A DNA stretch of 64,000 bases from UBA6624 sp964507645 (GCA_964507645.1 CAZDPU010000004.1:1-64000), one strand, 5' to 3'. Positions 1 through 8,983 are shown, numbered from the stretch's first letter. A program made the numbers and translations. Notes: a model not told the origin generated them from the letters alone.

Positions 1-1
1 T

Positions 2-937
2 GGCGGCGGTGGTGGCGGCGGCGGCGGCTTCGGCGGCGGTGGCGGCGGCTTCGGCGGTGGCGGAACTGGCGGTGGCGGCTTCGGCGGCGGCGGCGGACAG
101 GGTGGAAGTATCTTTCCTGCAAAAGGTAATAAGTTGATTTTAAGAGGTACTCCTGAATTAATAGAAACTATTGAAGACATGATTAGAAAATTGGACAAAC
201 CACCTAGACAAGTTGATATACAGGTTCAAATGTTCACTCTTGATCACGGAATTACTAAGAGTTTTGGTTTGTCGAGTGATCCATCTCAAAACCAAGCTGT
301 TTGGGATAGGTTCCAATTGACTTTTGGTACATCTGTTTCTTTGGCTATTTTAGGTAGAAACAATGGTACAAATTTAGAAGATTACACAGCTGCTTTATCT
401 GCTGCTTTAAACAAGAATCAAGGCAGGGTTTTATCAACACCAAGGGTTGTTTGTTCTGATGGAATTCCTTGTTTTGTAAACATACAACAGACAACTCCTT
501 TCATCACAACATCAACAGTTTTTGTTCCTGATGGAAATGGTGGAACAACAATCACTGAAAACACAACTGTTAACCAGGTTGATACAGGTGTTCAATTGCA
601 ATTAACTCCTAATATTGATGATGAAGGAAGAGTTACATTATTCTTATCACCATCTTTCTCTGAAATAACAGGCTTTATAACTGTTCCGGGACAAGCTGGA
701 TCTGAGGTTCCTGCTACTGCTAACAACTCTGTTCAAACTTTGGTTGTTCTTAAAGACGGGGAAACTTTAGTTTTGGGAGGACTTTCTAGAGAAAATGTTG
801 CAACTTCTATTAACAAATTCCCCTGGCTTGGAGATGTTCCAATTTTAGGTAAATTATTCACAAAGACTGATACAAATACTACGGATCAAGAAGTTTTGTT
901 CTTGATTACAGTGAGGTTGATTAATAGTCAAAATTAA
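2..937 (+). CDS. Secretin of type IV pilus/type II secretion system, C-terminal part (5' truncated)
   Basis: The frame is open from the left window edge, so the N-terminus is missing and 311 residues are visible. It begins with a roughly 35-residue linker of glycines broken by Phe (codons mostly GGC), followed by the end of a periplasmic subdomain and the outer-membrane secretin domain. Diagnostic features are the Val-rich strand with QVDIQVQMF, the DTGVQLQLTPNID stretch, and the C-terminal signature VPILGKLF followed by a final LFLITVRLI strand. Secretins form the multimeric outer-membrane gate for pili or secreted proteins. The stop lies 4 bases before the pilM start, and PilM/N/O-type genes follow, so it belongs to an alignment-complex operon. 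PilQ, MshL and GspD cannot be told apart from this fragment. Confidence 0.9.
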   Translation, partial: GGGGGGGGGFGGGGGGFGGGGTGGGGFGGGGGQGGSIFPAKGNKLILRGTPELIETIEDMIRKLDKPPRQVDIQVQMFTLDHGITKSFGLSSDPSQNQAVWDRFQLTFGTSVSLAILGRNNGTNLEDYTAALSAALNKNQGRVLSTPRVVCSDGIPCFVNIQQTTPFITTSTVFVPDGNGGTTITENTTVNQVDTGVQLQLTPNIDDEGRVTLFLSPSFSEITGFITVPGQAGSEVPATANNSVQTLVVLKDGETLVLGGLSRENVATSINKFPWLGDVPILGKLFTKTDTNTTDQEVLFLITVRLINSQN

Positions 938-941
938 GTAA

Positions 942-2339
942 ATGGCATTATTTAGTTTTTCAAAAAAAGGTAAGAAGGATTCTTCAGATGATTCTGAAGT
1001 AAAGGCTTCTCCAAAAAAAGGGCTTTTTTCTAAATTTTCAAAACCTGGAAAAAAGGTTAAGAAAGAAAATTCAAAGGTTTCTAAAAAGCCAAAAAAGGTT
1101 AAACTGAATAAAAAAGCTGTTGTTGGTTTTGATTTTCAAGACAATTCAATAAGGGTTGTTCAAATGATCAAAAGGAAAAAAGAAATGGTTCTTGAAAGAG
1201 TCGCTTTCATCCCAATGGATTCAAGTGTTTGGAGAATGGGAAGAATCCAGGATCAAGAAAAGTTTTTTGAAATACTAAAGAAAGGCTTGGAGGATGCAGG
1301 CATAAATGGACAAAAGGCTGTTGTTGGTCTTTCAGGTACAAATTCAGTTGTCAGGGTTGTTCGTCTCCCAAGGTTGACAAAAGCACAGCTGAGAGAAACA
1401 ATAAATGTTCAACTTGGTCAATACGTTCCATTCCCACCTGAAGATACTTTGTTTAAATATGAAGTTTTAAGGGATATTTTGGAAGATGAAATTGAAAAGC
1501 AAGAAGTCATGATTGTTGCAACAAGATACTCTATTTTGGATCCAATCCTTTTAGCATTGCAGAAACTCAACATGGATCCTGTTGGTGTTAAAGTTGGTTT
1601 CCTTTCTGCAACAAATGTTCTATCTCGATATTTTGAAGACTACTCTCAATCTGTTGCGATAGTTGATTTAAGAAATGCTATAACTGATATTTTGTTTGTT
1701 TCCGGATCTAATGATGATTTGGATTTAGATATAGAAGAAGGAAAAAAGAAAAAAAAGAAAAAGAAAGCAATGCCTTTAACCCCTGGAAGATTATCAAGAA
1801 CCATAGAGTTTGGTTATGAAAAAGTAATACGTGATTTCACTGGACAGCTTTCTGAGGGAGTTTCTGTTCAGGATTTGCCTGAAATTTTCAGAATGACTGA
1901 TATAGATTTGCTTGATTCAAGTTCTTCCGAATCTCCTGAAGATTCTGGAGATGATGATCCATTTGCTTCTTTTGGAAATGAAGAAAACCAAGAAGAAGAA
2001 GGAGTAGATGAAGATTCCAATCTTCCATCTTCTGCAGATGTTAATGTTGCATTAAGGAAAGTTTTTGACAACTTTGCTTCAGATATAGACTCGAGTAAAA
2101 GATATTTTGAATCTTGGTCAAGAAGCAGGGAAAGGCTTGGAAGGGTTGTTCTCATAGGGAATATAAGAAGATTTAACAATATAGATGCATACCTTAGCGA
2201 AAAAAGTGGTTTAGATGTTGTTTTAGGAGACCCTCTTGAAAATATTGATTACGGTTCAACTGAATGGTTTCCTGACAAAATGAGAGGAGCTGTTTATGAA
2301 ATAGCAACTGCTGTTTCATTAGCATCGGAGGCCTTGTAG
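942..2339 (+). CDS. pilM: PilM-like actin-fold ATPase of the pilus/secretion alignment complex
   Basis: A 465-residue cytoplasmic protein of the PilM/GspL cytoplasmic-domain family, which couples the secretion motor to the inner-membrane PilN/PilO proteins. The actin-like phosphate-binding strand AVVGFDFQDNSIRVVQ is near residues 58-73, and an SHS2-like core follows (VVGLSGTNSVVRVVRLPRL). Two low-complexity insertions are unusual. A run of Lys lies near residues 267-275, and an acidic Ser/Glu/Asp stretch lies near residues 325-363. The first 55 residues are also very Lys-rich. PilM proteins are normally about 350 residues, so these insertions explain the extra length. The ATG follows the secretin stop by 4 bases, and pilN starts 4 bases after this stop, so translation is probably coupled. 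Confidence 0.85.
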   Translation: MALFSFSKKGKKDSSDDSEVKASPKKGLFSKFSKPGKKVKKENSKVSKKPKKVKLNKKAVVGFDFQDNSIRVVQMIKRKKEMVLERVAFIPMDSSVWRMGRIQDQEKFFEILKKGLEDAGINGQKAVVGLSGTNSVVRVVRLPRLTKAQLRETINVQLGQYVPFPPEDTLFKYEVLRDILEDEIEKQEVMIVATRYSILDPILLALQKLNMDPVGVKVGFLSATNVLSRYFEDYSQSVAIVDLRNAITDILFVSGSNDDLDLDIEEGKKKKKKKKAMPLTPGRLSRTIEFGYEKVIRDFTGQLSEGVSVQDLPEIFRMTDIDLLDSSSSESPEDSGDDDPFASFGNEENQEEEGVDEDSNLPSSADVNVALRKVFDNFASDIDSSKRYFESWSRSRERLGRVVLIGNIRRFNNIDAYLSEKSGLDVVLGDPLENIDYGSTEWFPDKMRGAVYEIATAVSLASEAL

Positions 2340-2343
2340 CATT

Positions 2344-3282
2344 ATGGCAAAACAATTAAAAACTTTCAATTTGTTACCACGTGAATTTACGGTAAAGAAA
2401 ACTTCTGTAGGGATAATCAAATGGGTTGTTGTTTTGGCTTTTTGTGGAGGTTTTTACGGTTTTACTGTTTTGAAAGATCTTGATACAAAAATCGTAGCAA
2501 AAAATCAAGAGTTACAAAAGGTAAAAAGAGAACAAACATCTACGAGAACGTGGAGCATGAACACAAGTCCTGAGGTTCTGAAAACTGTTTGTGACTCATT
2601 GTCAGGTGAATGGGACGGAGTAGAAACAAACCCGCCATCATTGGGAAGGTGTAGCAGGTCTTTTTCTTATCAAAAAGATGCAACTTTATTTGATACTGAA
2701 ATGGATTCTTACAATACCATGAGGCCAAAAGTCTATGCGGTAACTCTTCTTGGGGCAACACAATTTCCTTGGGAAGTTCTTTTGGATGAGATTAGGACTC
2801 TTATACCAAAGAATGTTTGGCTTTCGCAAAGAGCTGGAAATGGAAATAATCCTGTTGGTATTGTTGTTGAGGATATGACAAATGTTTCAATTTTTGGACA
2901 ATCAATCACCGAAGAAGATATATACAAATTTGCTAAAGCAATTCAGGCAAGTAAGTTCTTTAATCGTAGCTCATTGAAGTTTTCTTGGTCTTATGCTGTA
3001 GACGTTGATCCAAATGCTGTTGTTCAGCAGCAAGCAGGCTCTGCAGGAGGTGCCCTTCAGCAATTGACAGCTTTCTTTGAAGCAAAGCCAGATGTTACAT
3101 TTTTATACAATTTTGAAATGCAATTTGATATTAGTGCAGATCTTTTGGATAGCCAAGCAATTCAAACTCAACTTGAAGCGGCAATGGGTAGAGGTGATGC
3201 TTCTTCTGCAAGTACTCCACCTCCAACTTCTGGTGGTATGGCTGGCGGCATGGGTGTTGGTGGCGTTGGAGGAGGTCGATAA
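2344..3282 (+). CDS. pilN: PilN-like inner-membrane alignment protein with Gly-rich tail
   Basis: A 312-residue bitopic membrane protein. A short cytoplasmic N-terminus contains LKTFNLLPREF, which matches the conserved PilN 'INLLP' element that docks on PilM. One membrane helix follows near residues 24-43, then a short coiled coil and a periplasmic ferredoxin-like domain. The last 30 residues are Ser/Gly/Met-rich and end in repeated Gly-Val-Gly, which is not usual for PilN. The gene lies between pilM and the pilO-like gene with almost no spacing. Assignment rests on the LLP motif, topology and gene order. Confidence 0.8.
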   Translation: MAKQLKTFNLLPREFTVKKTSVGIIKWVVVLAFCGGFYGFTVLKDLDTKIVAKNQELQKVKREQTSTRTWSMNTSPEVLKTVCDSLSGEWDGVETNPPSLGRCSRSFSYQKDATLFDTEMDSYNTMRPKVYAVTLLGATQFPWEVLLDEIRTLIPKNVWLSQRAGNGNNPVGIVVEDMTNVSIFGQSITEEDIYKFAKAIQASKFFNRSSLKFSWSYAVDVDPNAVVQQQAGSAGGALQQLTAFFEAKPDVTFLYNFEMQFDISADLLDSQAIQTQLEAAMGRGDASSASTPPPTSGGMAGGMGVGGVGGGR

Positions 3283-4176
3283 GTGTTTTTTAAGAAAAAG
3301 GATGAAGGCCCTAAGATTGTAGGTGGTGTTCAGATTGAAGCTGCTGCTACAACGCAAGAATCGAGAAAAAATAAAGAAGGACAATATATAGGGTTTGTTG
3401 TCTTGACTATTCTTTTGGTTGGCGGTGGTTGGTATTATTTTGAAACAGGAATGAAAAAACCCAAAGTTGATGAGATTGCTTCAATTGAAGGCAATATAAC
3501 AAATGAAAGACAGAGGACTGGAGAGATGAAGCAAAAGAGCAATGAAGTTCATGAGCTTGTAGACCTAAATGATGTTTATGTTGAGAAGTGGGAAGAGGCT
3601 CTTCCTATGTTTTTTAAAGATAACTGGGATATCCAGGATAATTTTTTTGGGGCTATAAACACCTCTTGTCAAATAGCCGGATTGACATGTCAACTTCTTG
3701 CTGTTGAATGGGAAGAAAAAGGAAGAGAAGAAATTCCTGATCAATGGGAAATTCCAAGAGTTACAGAGGTTTTTGGACCTGGAAGTTATAACTTTGGTAG
3801 TGTAGGCCCTCATATTGAAGGAGATATGCTTATAAATAAATTACCATTTGTAATGGCTGCTGCAGGAACTTATGACAAGGTCCAAAGATTGCCTTCTGTT
3901 TTAAATAGGGAAGGAGAATATTTCTTAGGAGCTTACCAGTTAGCAATGCAGTTTTATCAATCAGGAACTTCTGGCTTTACTATTAGGCCTGTGGGAACAT
4001 GGGAGGCAGCTGTAATCGAAGGTTCAGCTTATTATTTGTCAGAAGATGGAAGGGCTAATACTGATCCAAGATCCTTCATTCCTGATTCAGGAGGAAACAC
4101 AACATCAACTGGTGGCGGTAATTCTGGTGGCGGAGCTGGAGAGATGGGTAGAGGTTTTGCTCCAGGTGGTGGTTAA
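3283..4176 (+). CDS. pilO: PilO-like inner-membrane alignment protein with Gly-rich tail
   Basis: A 297-residue protein with a GTG start directly after the pilN stop. It has a short basic N-terminus (FFKKKDEGPK), one membrane helix near residues 35-53, a coiled-coil segment near 63-92 and a periplasmic domain. The topology and position after pilN fit PilO, which heterodimerises with PilN. The C-terminus is a Gly/Ser/Asn-rich tail like those on neighbouring proteins. Two Cys in the periplasmic part (TSCQIAGLTCQ) could form a disulfide. Sequence similarity to classic PilO is weak by eye, so the name rests mainly on gene order and architecture. Confidence 0.7.
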   Translation: MFFKKKDEGPKIVGGVQIEAAATTQESRKNKEGQYIGFVVLTILLVGGGWYYFETGMKKPKVDEIASIEGNITNERQRTGEMKQKSNEVHELVDLNDVYVEKWEEALPMFFKDNWDIQDNFFGAINTSCQIAGLTCQLLAVEWEEKGREEIPDQWEIPRVTEVFGPGSYNFGSVGPHIEGDMLINKLPFVMAAAGTYDKVQRLPSVLNREGEYFLGAYQLAMQFYQSGTSGFTIRPVGTWEAAVIEGSAYYLSEDGRANTDPRSFIPDSGGNTTSTGGGNSGGGAGEMGRGFAPGGG

Positions 4177-4228
4177 ATTATTATGATTAGTTATAATTTA
4201 ATCAAATATATTTTGGGAGGTTAACGAA

Positions 4229-4384
4229 ATGCAAGTTGACAATAAAGTTGCGGCAATCATCATCATCATTGTTGTTGGTGTTCTTTTTACGATAATGAAT
4301 GGTAAATCAGGTTCCGCAGAAGCAGCTACAGAAAGTGGTAATGCATCTTCACCAGGTGGCAGCGTAATAGTCTCTCCATTTTAG
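4229..4384 (+). CDS. 51-residue single-span membrane protein in pilus operon
   Basis: A small open frame with a good ribosome-binding site (GGGAGG at 4215-4220) 8 bases before its ATG. It encodes 51 residues: a short polar N-terminus (MQVDNKVA), a strongly hydrophobic stretch with five consecutive Ile near residues 10-20, then a Ser/Gly/Ala-rich tail. It sits between the pilO-like gene and the PilP-like gene, on the same strand. I do not recognise a family. The SD, codon use and operon position support a real gene; it may be an extra component of the alignment complex. Confidence 0.65.
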   Translation: MQVDNKVAAIIIIIVVGVLFTIMNGKSGSAEAATESGNASSPGGSVIVSPF

Positions 4385-4390
4385 TATCTT

Positions 4391-4513
4391 ATGGGAGAAG
4401 TTAATTGGAAATTGGTAATCATCTTGGCGGTTCTCGCTTTGGTGGTTGTATGGTTTGTTGCTGGAGGTAATACTGAACCGTCTATTCCAAGACAGTTTCA
4501 GTTGATTATTTAA
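4391..4513 (+). CDS. 40-residue single-span membrane protein in pilus operon
   Basis: A very small frame of 40 residues that starts 6 bases after the preceding small gene. It has a hydrophobic helix near residues 8-24 (KLVIILAVLALVVVWFV) and a short polar end. No separate Shine-Dalgarno sequence is visible, so it may be translated by coupling to the upstream gene. It is unrecognised. Two consecutive mini membrane proteins in the usual PilP region suggest accessory inner-membrane subunits. Confidence 0.5.
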   Translation: MGEVNWKLVIILAVLALVVVWFVAGGNTEPSIPRQFQLII

Positions 4514-4536
4514 CAGTAATTTTTTGAGGTGAAATA

Positions 4537-5223
4537 ATGAAACGAAGTGCTCTTGTTCTTTTAATTTTAGGTTTTTTAGCTGGTGAGTATGCCGATGAGG
4601 CTCAAGGACTCAGACAATTAAATATCAGATCTGGTGTTATAGATTTGAAATTCGCTTATTTTCAAGAGAGAAGAAGTGAGGAACAAGGGCCTGAGTTTTA
4701 TAAGTTTGATCCTTTTGTAATTCCATCATCTATTCCTGCGGAATTACTTCCTGGAAAAGAGACTAGGACTCAGCCTGAAGCTATACTCGCATCATCTGCT
4801 GCTCAGGTTGCTATAGGTTTTAGGTTTATGGTTGACATTGTTGGAGTTATGGGTTTTGATGGTAACTTACAGGCTGTTTTTCAGGATAAAGGAAGTGGAG
4901 GAACCAATTTATTTAGTGAAGGTTCTAAACTGGGGCCTTTTGGAGTTGGTCAAGATTTTAATCCTGAAACAAACACAATGAGAACTACTATGGGGATAGT
5001 TGAAGTTGCATCAATATCTCCCTCTGTTGTTGAGGTTAGATTTGGAGCTTACTTCGAAGATGATCCAACAATGATAATTTGGAGAAATGATGTTTTTTAT
5101 TTAAGGTCTCCTTTAGAAGATTTGATATGGGGTGGTGGTGATACAGGCGGCGGCGGCGGCGGAGGTCGTGGCGGCGGCGGCGGAGGTCGTGGCGGCGGCG
5201 GCGGAGGCGGCGGCAGAAGATAA
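4537..5223 (+). CDS. PilP/GspC-like periplasmic protein with poly-Gly/Arg tail
   Basis: A 228-residue protein with an N-terminal signal peptide or anchor (KRSALVLLILGFLAG). The central region (MVDIVGVMGFDGNLQAVF, then EGSKLGPFGVG, then IVEVASISPSVVEVRF) has the strand pattern of the PilP/GspC homology domain that links the inner-membrane complex to the secretin. That assignment is inference from pattern and operon position. The C-terminus from about residue 203 is nearly pure glycine punctuated by Arg, encoded by 21-base GGC-rich tandem repeats (5146-5220). The SD (TTGAGGTG) precedes the ATG. It is the last gene of the pilus operon. Confidence 0.6.
   Translation: MKRSALVLLILGFLAGEYADEAQGLRQLNIRSGVIDLKFAYFQERRSEEQGPEFYKFDPFVIPSSIPAELLPGKETRTQPEAILASSAAQVAIGFRFMVDIVGVMGFDGNLQAVFQDKGSGGTNLFSEGSKLGPFGVGQDFNPETNTMRTTMGIVEVASISPSVVEVRFGAYFEDDPTMIIWRNDVFYLRSPLEDLIWGGGDTGGGGGGGRGGGGGGRGGGGGGGGRR
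5146..5220 (+). repeat. GGC-rich 21-base tandem repeat encoding Gly-Arg tail
   Basis: About three copies of a 21-base unit (four to five GGC codons, GGA, GGT, CGT) encode Gly6-Arg blocks at the C-terminus of the PilP-like protein. The tract is strikingly GC-rich inside an AT-rich gene. A similar Gly/Phe tract opens the window at bases 2-105. Confidence 0.85.
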
Positions 5224-5247
5224 CGATAAGTTAATTTTTAAAACCCC

Positions 5248-7194
5248 ATGCTTTCCTCTATATTGAATTTAATTAATGCTATTTTCCTTGTACAGGAAAA
5301 ATGGAATCCTTTTGATGCAGTAAATATTTCTTTAAGGAATTTGCTTCATAAACATCCAGGTTATTTTTTGATCGTTCCGGAAATTGCAATTATTTTTGGA
5401 GCATTGATTATTTTTCTTCTGGCAACTTTCTTGAATCCTAAAAATGATGAAAAGAAACTCAAAAGTGTTGATTCTGTTGGTTTGTCTTTGCTCGGATCTT
5501 CTATTTTTATAAGATTAGCTCAAGTTCTTTTAGGGGTTTCTCCAGCTATAGCCTGGCTACTCGGAGCAGTTTTATTTTTTGTCATCCTGAAAACCTCCAA
5601 GAAAAAGTACAAAATTCCTTATATTGGGGCCTTGACTTATGGATCGATTTCAGCTCTTTTTGGAGTTCATTTATTAAATTTTGCAGATCTTCCAGCAAAT
5701 GACCCCAAACCTTGGACCTTTGGTGCTCTTATAGGTTTCATCATTTGGTACATTTCTCGTTTCATAAAACAGAAAGATTGGGTTCCTTCTCTTGCTTTAT
5801 TTTGGCAATTATTTAGTATTTCAACTACCTTTTTGATAATACATGAAACATCAAGACATTTTTCTATTGAGTTAGGACGTTATTGGGGAGGCCTTGAAAC
5901 CTTTGATCCTTTTTCTATATTTTGGGAATTAACAATTGACATAATAACTATTTTCGTCATTTTAATGGCATGGAATCACCCAGCTTTAAAGAAAAACAGG
6001 GGAGAATTTTTTGCAATCTTGATGATTGCGGGTGCTAGTTTAATGTTTATGGTTGCTTCTTCAGATCTGGTTGCTATTTATCTTATGACTGAATTTTCAT
6101 CAATATGCCTTTATCTTCTTGTAGGTTTTTCAAGATCTGGGAGGAAATCCCCAGAAGCAATATTGAAATATTTTTTGATTGGTGTTTTTTCAGGAATCTT
6201 AATATTGTTCAGTGGAATGCTTTTTTATGGACTCACAGGAACTACAAATCTTTATGATATAAACTTTTTATTATCTGTTGGGCATCCTTACAAGGGTTTA
6301 ATTGGGATTGCTATGGCTGTGATGATTGCTGGAATGGGATACAAGATAGCCATTGCTCCTTTTCACCAGTGGTTCCCAGATGCTGTTGAAGGGGCTCCAG
6401 CACCTATAAGCGGATATATAAGTTTAGCTCCAAAGGTTGCTGGGCTTTGTGTTTGGATGAGGTTGTTTTTGCTTGGCCTGGCTCCTATAACTGATATATG
6501 GATAGATTTACTGATAATACTTTCAATGCTTTCTATGACAATGGGTAATTTAAGCGCATTGAAACAAAAAAACATCAAAAGAATGCTTGCTTATTCTTCA
6601 ATTGCTCATGTTGGTTTTGTAATGATGGCTATTATTGCTGCTGGGGTTTTGCCTGGAGAGCTTTCTTCTTTTCATAGTCAAGGTTTCCAGTCTGCTTTGT
6701 TTTATATGTTCTGTTATGTGTTTATGAATGCCGGAGCTTTTGGTGTTCTGTCTTATTTAGAAAACAAAGGAATAAAACCTACATTGGATGGTTTCAGGGG
6801 TTTGTCGAGAAAAGAACCGATAATAGCTGCTTTAATGGTTATATTTTTAGCAAGCTTAGCAGGAATCCCCCCTACAGCAGGTGCTTGGGCGAAGTGGACT
6901 GTTTTTATTGCTGCAATGGAAACACAAAAATTGTTACCCCTAGTTATAGTTGCTGGAATCAATACCGTTATTGCTTTGTATTATTATTTTGCTGTTGCAA
7001 GAGAGATGTATTTGCAAGATGTTAAAGAAGAGTCAAACGTTGTTCCAAATTCAGGATTAGCAAGCTCTATCCCAATTGCAGCAACTTTGATAATTGCAGC
7101 AATAACAACAGTCATTATTGGTATCTATCCTGACGAAGCATGGAAGCTGGCTGCACATTCAGACATAATTTTTATTAAAGTTGGGTTAATGTGA
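5248..7194 (+). CDS. nuoN: NADH-quinone oxidoreductase subunit N (NuoN), long form
   Basis: A 648-residue polytopic membrane protein of the proton-pumping Mrp/NuoN antiporter-like family of respiratory complex I. The signature region is GYKIAIAPFHQWFPD near residues 362-376, followed by GAPAPISGYISLAPK, where buried Lys residues take part in proton transfer. The Glu in LMTEFSSICLYLLVG is also typical. NuoN is normally 450-500 residues. Here about 150 extra residues at the N-terminus add several membrane spans. No other nuo gene lies in the window; the genes on either side are a pilus gene and an O-antigen ligase-like gene, which is unusual because nuoN normally follows nuoM. The stop overlaps the next GTG by four bases. 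Confidence 0.9.
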   Translation: MLSSILNLINAIFLVQEKWNPFDAVNISLRNLLHKHPGYFLIVPEIAIIFGALIIFLLATFLNPKNDEKKLKSVDSVGLSLLGSSIFIRLAQVLLGVSPAIAWLLGAVLFFVILKTSKKKYKIPYIGALTYGSISALFGVHLLNFADLPANDPKPWTFGALIGFIIWYISRFIKQKDWVPSLALFWQLFSISTTFLIIHETSRHFSIELGRYWGGLETFDPFSIFWELTIDIITIFVILMAWNHPALKKNRGEFFAILMIAGASLMFMVASSDLVAIYLMTEFSSICLYLLVGFSRSGRKSPEAILKYFLIGVFSGILILFSGMLFYGLTGTTNLYDINFLLSVGHPYKGLIGIAMAVMIAGMGYKIAIAPFHQWFPDAVEGAPAPISGYISLAPKVAGLCVWMRLFLLGLAPITDIWIDLLIILSMLSMTMGNLSALKQKNIKRMLAYSSIAHVGFVMMAIIAAGVLPGELSSFHSQGFQSALFYMFCYVFMNAGAFGVLSYLENKGIKPTLDGFRGLSRKEPIIAALMVIFLASLAGIPPTAGAWAKWTVFIAAMETQKLLPLVIVAGINTVIALYYYFAVAREMYLQDVKEESNVVPNSGLASSIPIAATLIIAAITTVIIGIYPDEAWKLAAHSDIIFIKVGLM

Positions 7195-8939
7195 GATCCG
7201 GTTCGGGTCATTTGATTTTTTTCCTTCTACTTCTTTTTTACATAACCTTCATACAAACAATAGGGCCTTCTAGAGAATTTGATAATTTTTTTGTTTCACT
7301 TGTAGGAGTAATATGTTGTTTAAGCATTGTAAGAAATAAAAATAATTTTCACAATTCCTATATTTACTCATTAACGACACTTACCCTTTTTGGAACTTTG
7401 TTTTTTTATCCAGAATCTTTTCTCATACTAAATATTTCTTTGGCTTGGTGGGTTGCACTTACAATCAAAAAAATTACAAGGTTTAATGAAGGGGTATTCA
7501 GCTATTGGCCTTATTTTTGTTTTGCGGTAGCTTTGATTGGTTTTATATCTTATAAAAATAACGACTACACAATTTACACTTTTCCTTTAAATTGGCATAA
7601 TCAATCTTGTATTTTTTTAGCAACAAGCATCCCTTTTTATCTTTTAAAAATTTTTAAGAGTAAAAAAAATATTGAAACAATAAGAGATAGTATTTTTTTG
7701 CTTTTTATTTTTTATTGTATATATTTGACTGATTCAAAGGCAGGGATTGCACTTAGTTTTATTTCGCTGTTTTCTCTTCCATGGGTATTGGAAAAATGTG
7801 TTTCTAAAGATATGAAAAAGATATTTTTTCTCTCTGTTCCAGTTTTGGTTATTCTTGTTTTCAGGTTTACTGATTTTTTTCAAAACTTAATCCAGGATTT
7901 TTCTTTTAGAAGTAGGTTGGCTTATTTTTCAGCTTCTTTTGAAATGGGGAAGAGTAATCCTTTTTCTGGTGTTGGCTGGGGTCAGTTTAAATACCACTAC
8001 CCCTCTTTTCAAACAGATATTGAATACGCAACAAATGATCCTCACTCCTGGATTTTTAGAGCTTGGGCAGAAGGTGGTTTTTTGGGCCTAATTTTAGTTT
8101 TCCTCTTGCTTTCAAGCTTTTTTAAAGTTTTTGGTAATAAAAAAATGCAACCAAAAAATAAATGTTTTATAGTTGCGTCTGCAATGATCCTCATTCATGG
8201 TTTGGTTGACTTTCATGCAACCTTTATCCCTATACCATTAATGTTAGGTTTCTTTTGGGGCTCTTCATCTGAAAACAACGAAAGAAAAGCATCTGTTTTT
8301 GAGAAGAAAAAAATTATTAAATTCTTGCCCATTTCTGCAGGTTTTGTTTTTTGTGTTCTGTCGCTCGGAAGATACATGAGTCCAAGTGAATGTGCTCAGG
8401 AAGAATTTTCACACCAGTGCATAGATAGGTATTTTGAAAGAGGTTTTGGATCTTTAGATTCTTCAGAAGACATTCAGAAGATTTTCAAATTTTCTAATAA
8501 TTTGACTTTTTCACATGTTAGAAGAATTGTTGAAAACAGATCTTATTTCCCAAAAAATATAAGTGTCCGCCAATCTTTATTAGCTCTTCAATATCCACAA
8601 AATACATTTATTACAAAGTCTGAAAGATTAACGATTGCACAAGAGTTAAATTCAATAGACCCAATGAACAGGCCAGAGGTTGTTTTGATGCTTGTTAATG
8701 AAATGTGGCCACCGGTAGGGGAGTTGGAGAAAAGAGAAATTATGAATATCATTGATAACATTCTAGAGACATGGCCAAACTTCAAAGACAAAGAAGAAAT
8801 CTTCAGTTTTAAACTGGATGCGAGAAAAAGAGGATTAAATGTGATTTTTAGCAAATTATGGGAAATAAAGTCAATATTGTCAGAGGAAGAGACTGAAAGA
8901 GAGGCAGCTTTAGAGAAATCAAAAAATTTTCTTAATTAA
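7191..8939 (+). CDS. O-antigen ligase/polymerase-like (Wzy/WaaL) membrane protein
   Basis: A 582-residue protein with about ten hydrophobic segments in the first 390 residues and a soluble, mostly helical C-terminal part (about 400-582). The segment GVGWGQFKYHYPSF, followed by NDPHSWIFRAWAEGGFLGL near residues 258-300, matches the Wzy_C motif (G-G-x-F, H-x-x-x-x-x-x-E-G-G) of O-antigen ligases, polymerases and some glycosyltransferases. The likely role is transfer or polymerisation of lipid-linked glycan at the periplasmic face. GTG start in a GTGA overlap with nuoN. The C-terminal extension has no recognised domain. Ligase, polymerase and protein O-glycosylase activities cannot be separated from sequence. 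Confidence 0.75.
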   Translation: MRSGSGHLIFFLLLLFYITFIQTIGPSREFDNFFVSLVGVICCLSIVRNKNNFHNSYIYSLTTLTLFGTLFFYPESFLILNISLAWWVALTIKKITRFNEGVFSYWPYFCFAVALIGFISYKNNDYTIYTFPLNWHNQSCIFLATSIPFYLLKIFKSKKNIETIRDSIFLLFIFYCIYLTDSKAGIALSFISLFSLPWVLEKCVSKDMKKIFFLSVPVLVILVFRFTDFFQNLIQDFSFRSRLAYFSASFEMGKSNPFSGVGWGQFKYHYPSFQTDIEYATNDPHSWIFRAWAEGGFLGLILVFLLLSSFFKVFGNKKMQPKNKCFIVASAMILIHGLVDFHATFIPIPLMLGFFWGSSSENNERKASVFEKKKIIKFLPISAGFVFCVLSLGRYMSPSECAQEEFSHQCIDRYFERGFGSLDSSEDIQKIFKFSNNLTFSHVRRIVENRSYFPKNISVRQSLLALQYPQNTFITKSERLTIAQELNSIDPMNRPEVVLMLVNEMWPPVGELEKREIMNIIDNILETWPNFKDKEEIFSFKLDARKRGLNVIFSKLWEIKSILSEEETEREAALEKSKNFLN

Positions 8940-8983
8940 TTGAATAGAATTTCCCCTAACATACTTTTAGGTGGTTTTTAATT

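Noticed and set aside
1868..2179. Open frames on the opposite strand of pilM and of other large genes (for example 20272-20520 and 27605-27869)
   Set aside because: They lie fully antisense to well-supported genes, have no SD and no recognisable motifs.
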